Source: Winogradskyella alexanderae
GTDB taxonomy: Bacteria > Bacteroidota > Bacteroidia > Flavobacteriales > Flavobacteriaceae
NCBI RefSeq assembly: GCF_020166335.1
Contig: NZ_JAIUJR010000001.1
Span: 62,001 to 126,000 of the forward strand
DNA: 64,000 nt
Direction: 5' to 3'
The stretch's first letter is position 1. Each line of letters begins with the position of its first letter. Shown piece after piece: positions 62,118 through 64,000 of the stretch. Below the pieces are notes generated by a model that saw only the letters and a program-made list of their open reading frames with translations, searched no databases and was not told the DNA's origin. The translations under genes were made by a program, and so were the position numbers.

Positions 62118-64000
62118 ATGAAAAATACACAAAACATCTTAGTTTTTGTCTTATTTCTTGTAGGCTGTTTTGCTTTTTCGCAAGGAAAAGTAACTGGAAC
62201 AGTTATAGATGGTGAGTTTAACGAGCCTATGGCCTTTGCTAACATCTTAGTAAAAGGCACTACCACTGGTACGACTTCTGACTTTGATGGGAAATACGAG
62301 CTTGAATTAGATGAAGGTACTTATACTTTGGTATTTTCTTTCGTAGGTTACAATACAAAAGAAATTACCGATATTGTAGTAACTTCAGGAAGTTCAGTAA
62401 TTGTTGATGTCGTTTTAGAAACCAATTCTTTGGATACAGTTGTTATTACAACTTCAACGAAACGGAATACTGAAAGTGCAGTTTTAAACCTTCAGAAAAA
62501 ATCCGTAGTTGTATTAGATGGTTTATCTGCCCAAGCAATTCAGAGTACTGGTGCAGGCAATGTTGCCAGTGCAGTTAAAAGTGTGCCTGGTGTTTCTATC
62601 CAAGGTGGCAAATATGTTTATGTGCGTGGTTTAGGTGATCGTTATACCAAGTCTATACTAAATGGTGTGGACATACCTGGATTAGATCCTGATAGAAATA
62701 CCATTCAGATGGATTTATTTCCTACCAACATTTTAGACAATGTAATTGTATTAAAATCTGCCTCTGCCGAATATCCCGCTGATTTTACAGGTGGTATTGT
62801 TGATATTGTAACTAAGGATTATCCTTCAAGGCCTGAGTATTCAATCTCTCTTGGAAGCGGTTATAACCCAGATATGCACTTTAATAATCAGTATTTAACG
62901 TCATCTGGTAGTGATACTGATATATTAGGTTTTGATGATGGTACCAGAAATTTACCAATAAATAGATATCAACCAATACCCAGTACGTCTGAGAATAAAT
63001 TATTATTAACCTCGTTGACCAATAGATTCGCTAAAGAACTTAGAGCTAAGCAAGAAACTAGTGGAATGAACTTTGATTTTGGTTTTACACTCGGGAATCA
63101 ATACGATGTTGGTGATGATAAGCTCGGGTATTTGGCATCTTTTTCATACAAAAACAATACGACGTTTTATGAAAACAGAGTTGATGGGGCTTACATTAAA
63201 AATCCACTGGACAGATCAGTTAATGAGTTGCTTGCTTCTTTAGACTCTCAGGGTTCTGAAGGTATAAACAATGTTATTTTGAATGGTATGTTAGGTGTAG
63301 CGTACAAAACCGATAAATCTAAATTTAGAGTAAACCTTTTACACATTCAAAATGGTGAATCTACTGCTGGTTTTTTTAACCAGAACATTTCACAGGATGG
63401 TACAGGTGGCGGTTTTGAGCCATTGACAAAAAATTCAATCACTTATACAGAGCGTTCAATAACAAACTTGTTACTAAGTGGTCAGCACCGTTTGAGCGAT
63501 GATGAAAACGCATTGAATTTTGAATGGAAATTGTCACCGACCTTTTCTAAGGTTATGGATAAAGGGCATAGAATAACACCTTTGCAACAAAGTGATAATG
63601 GTGACTCCTTTTTATCACCATCTGCCTCAACCTTCCCAATTCAATTATGGAGAAACTTATTGGAGGAATCTTGGGCTGGTAAGGCAGATTTTGACAAAAC
63701 CATTGATTTATTTGGAAGACCTGCAAAAATTAAGTTTGGTGGTGCGTACACCTATAAATTCAGAGATTTTAGTATTGATGATTATACATTTAATATTCAA
63801 GGCGATCAATCATTTATTGCAAATGGTGATGTAGATAATTTGTTAGATTCTGACAATATTTGGAATCCAACCACAGATGCAGGAACTTATTTAATTTCAA
63901 TTGATGTTTTTAATCCTATAGATGCCTATGAAGGTGAGCAACATATTGGTGCTACATACTTTTCAACGGAATTTAACATCAATGATAATTTAAAAACGGT
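62118..64000 (+). CDS. TonB-dependent receptor (3' end outside window)
   Basis: An open frame of 627 codons without a stop, cut by the window end. A signal peptide (ending FAFSQG) is followed by a CarboxypepD-reg-like domain (about 22-100: GKVTGTVIDGEFNEPMAFANILVKGTTTGTTSDFDGKYELE), then the TonB-receptor plug (about 110-240; GAGNVASAVKSVPGVSIQGGKYVYVRGLGDRYTKSILNGVDIPG). The rest is the start of the beta-barrel. It starts 64 bp after the lipoprotein gene and is probably co-transcribed with it. Ligand unknown. Confidence 0.92.
   Translation, partial: MKNTQNILVFVLFLVGCFAFSQGKVTGTVIDGEFNEPMAFANILVKGTTTGTTSDFDGKYELELDEGTYTLVFSFVGYNTKEITDIVVTSGSSVIVDVVLETNSLDTVVITTSTKRNTESAVLNLQKKSVVVLDGLSAQAIQSTGAGNVASAVKSVPGVSIQGGKYVYVRGLGDRYTKSILNGVDIPGLDPDRNTIQMDLFPTNILDNVIVLKSASAEYPADFTGGIVDIVTKDYPSRPEYSISLGSGYNPDMHFNNQYLTSSGSDTDILGFDDGTRNLPINRYQPIPSTSENKLLLTSLTNRFAKELRAKQETSGMNFDFGFTLGNQYDVGDDKLGYLASFSYKNNTTFYENRVDGAYIKNPLDRSVNELLASLDSQGSEGINNVILNGMLGVAYKTDKSKFRVNLLHIQNGESTAGFFNQNISQDGTGGGFEPLTKNSITYTERSITNLLLSGQHRLSDDENALNFEWKLSPTFSKVMDKGHRITPLQQSDNGDSFLSPSASTFPIQLWRNLLEESWAGKADFDKTIDLFGRPAKIKFGGAYTYKFRDFSIDDYTFNIQGDQSFIANGDVDNLLDSDNIWNPTTDAGTYLISIDVFNPIDAYEGEQHIGATYFSTEFNINDNLKT

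Noticed and set aside
1-64000. CRISPR array, phage, insertion sequence or defence system
   Set aside because: No spaced repeat array, transposase, integrase, restriction, toxin-antitoxin or reverse-transcriptase gene was seen; the repeats found are intergenic pairs only.

Overview
The window looks like a chromosomal segment of a low-GC member of Bacteroidota, most likely a marine Flavobacteriaceae. The reasons are the low GC content, several matches to the Bacteroidota promoter form TTG-N(17-23)-TAnnTTTG, few Shine-Dalgarno sequences, SusC/TonB-type receptors, a T9SS C-terminal sorting domain on an M36 peptidase, a PorT-like protein and flavobacterial-type ExbB/ExbD. I see no phage, insertion sequence, CRISPR array or rRNA. 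There is one tRNA (Ser, GGA). Most of the window is housekeeping sequence, and the unusual material sits in intergenic spacers and a few accessory loci.

Layout. 1-7906: a glycan locus suited to N-glycans (partial cutC and GH20 hexosaminidase on minus; GH92 mannosidase, FucP-type sugar transporter and glycosylasparaginase on plus), then a convergent aldehyde dehydrogenase. 9303-9842: a spacer with a 24-bp direct repeat and a small secreted protein. 9969-18699: DNA polymerase I, Sua5/TsaC, UspA, then the information-processing run rplM-rpsI, rpsB, tsf, pyrH, frr. 18764-26247: a DUF5686-like barrel, an RND/MMPL exporter, asnS, rpoN and a PAP2-like membrane protein. 26242-31412 (minus): PorT-like barrel, ExbD, ExbD, a four-helix membrane protein, ExbB, tRNA-Ser, L-asparaginase and TatD. 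31458-32989: retropepsin-like protease, an orphan NarL-type response regulator, then two tandem operator-promoter-terminator modules and a 37-aa membrane protein. 33085-37108: odhA-odhB. 37223-41313: an outer-membrane barrel, then a copper-uptake locus (Cys-rich small protein, OprC/NosA-type TonB receptor, cytochrome c). 41310-49492: polyprenyl synthase and a TetR-TolC-MFP-RND efflux operon. 49626-58967: aspS, a CLC protein lacking the gating glutamate, cold-shock protein, tadA, secreted M36 peptidase, dxs. 58941-64000: a possible 56-aa ORF, dGTPase, a lipoprotein, and a TonB receptor cut off by the window end.

How the genes fit together. The first locus would trim mannose and GlcNAc from glycoprotein glycans, import sugar and hydrolyse the GlcNAc-Asn core. 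ExbB/ExbD can energise the TonB receptors seen here. The copper receptor carries both halves of the CxxxM/HxM copper site known from OprC. The most interesting candidate is at 32587-32863. Two copies of a 16-bp palindrome (TACGTAAGGTTACGTA) each lie the same 43 bp upstream of a shared promoter-like block, and each copy is followed by a short non-coding stretch and an intrinsic terminator, directly downstream of an orphan response regulator gene. I read this as a pair of regulator-controlled small RNAs, or one small RNA plus an attenuated leader. A second pattern is that tatD, tadA and dxs each have a perfect TAnnTTTG element ending four bases before the ATG, which predicts leaderless mRNAs.
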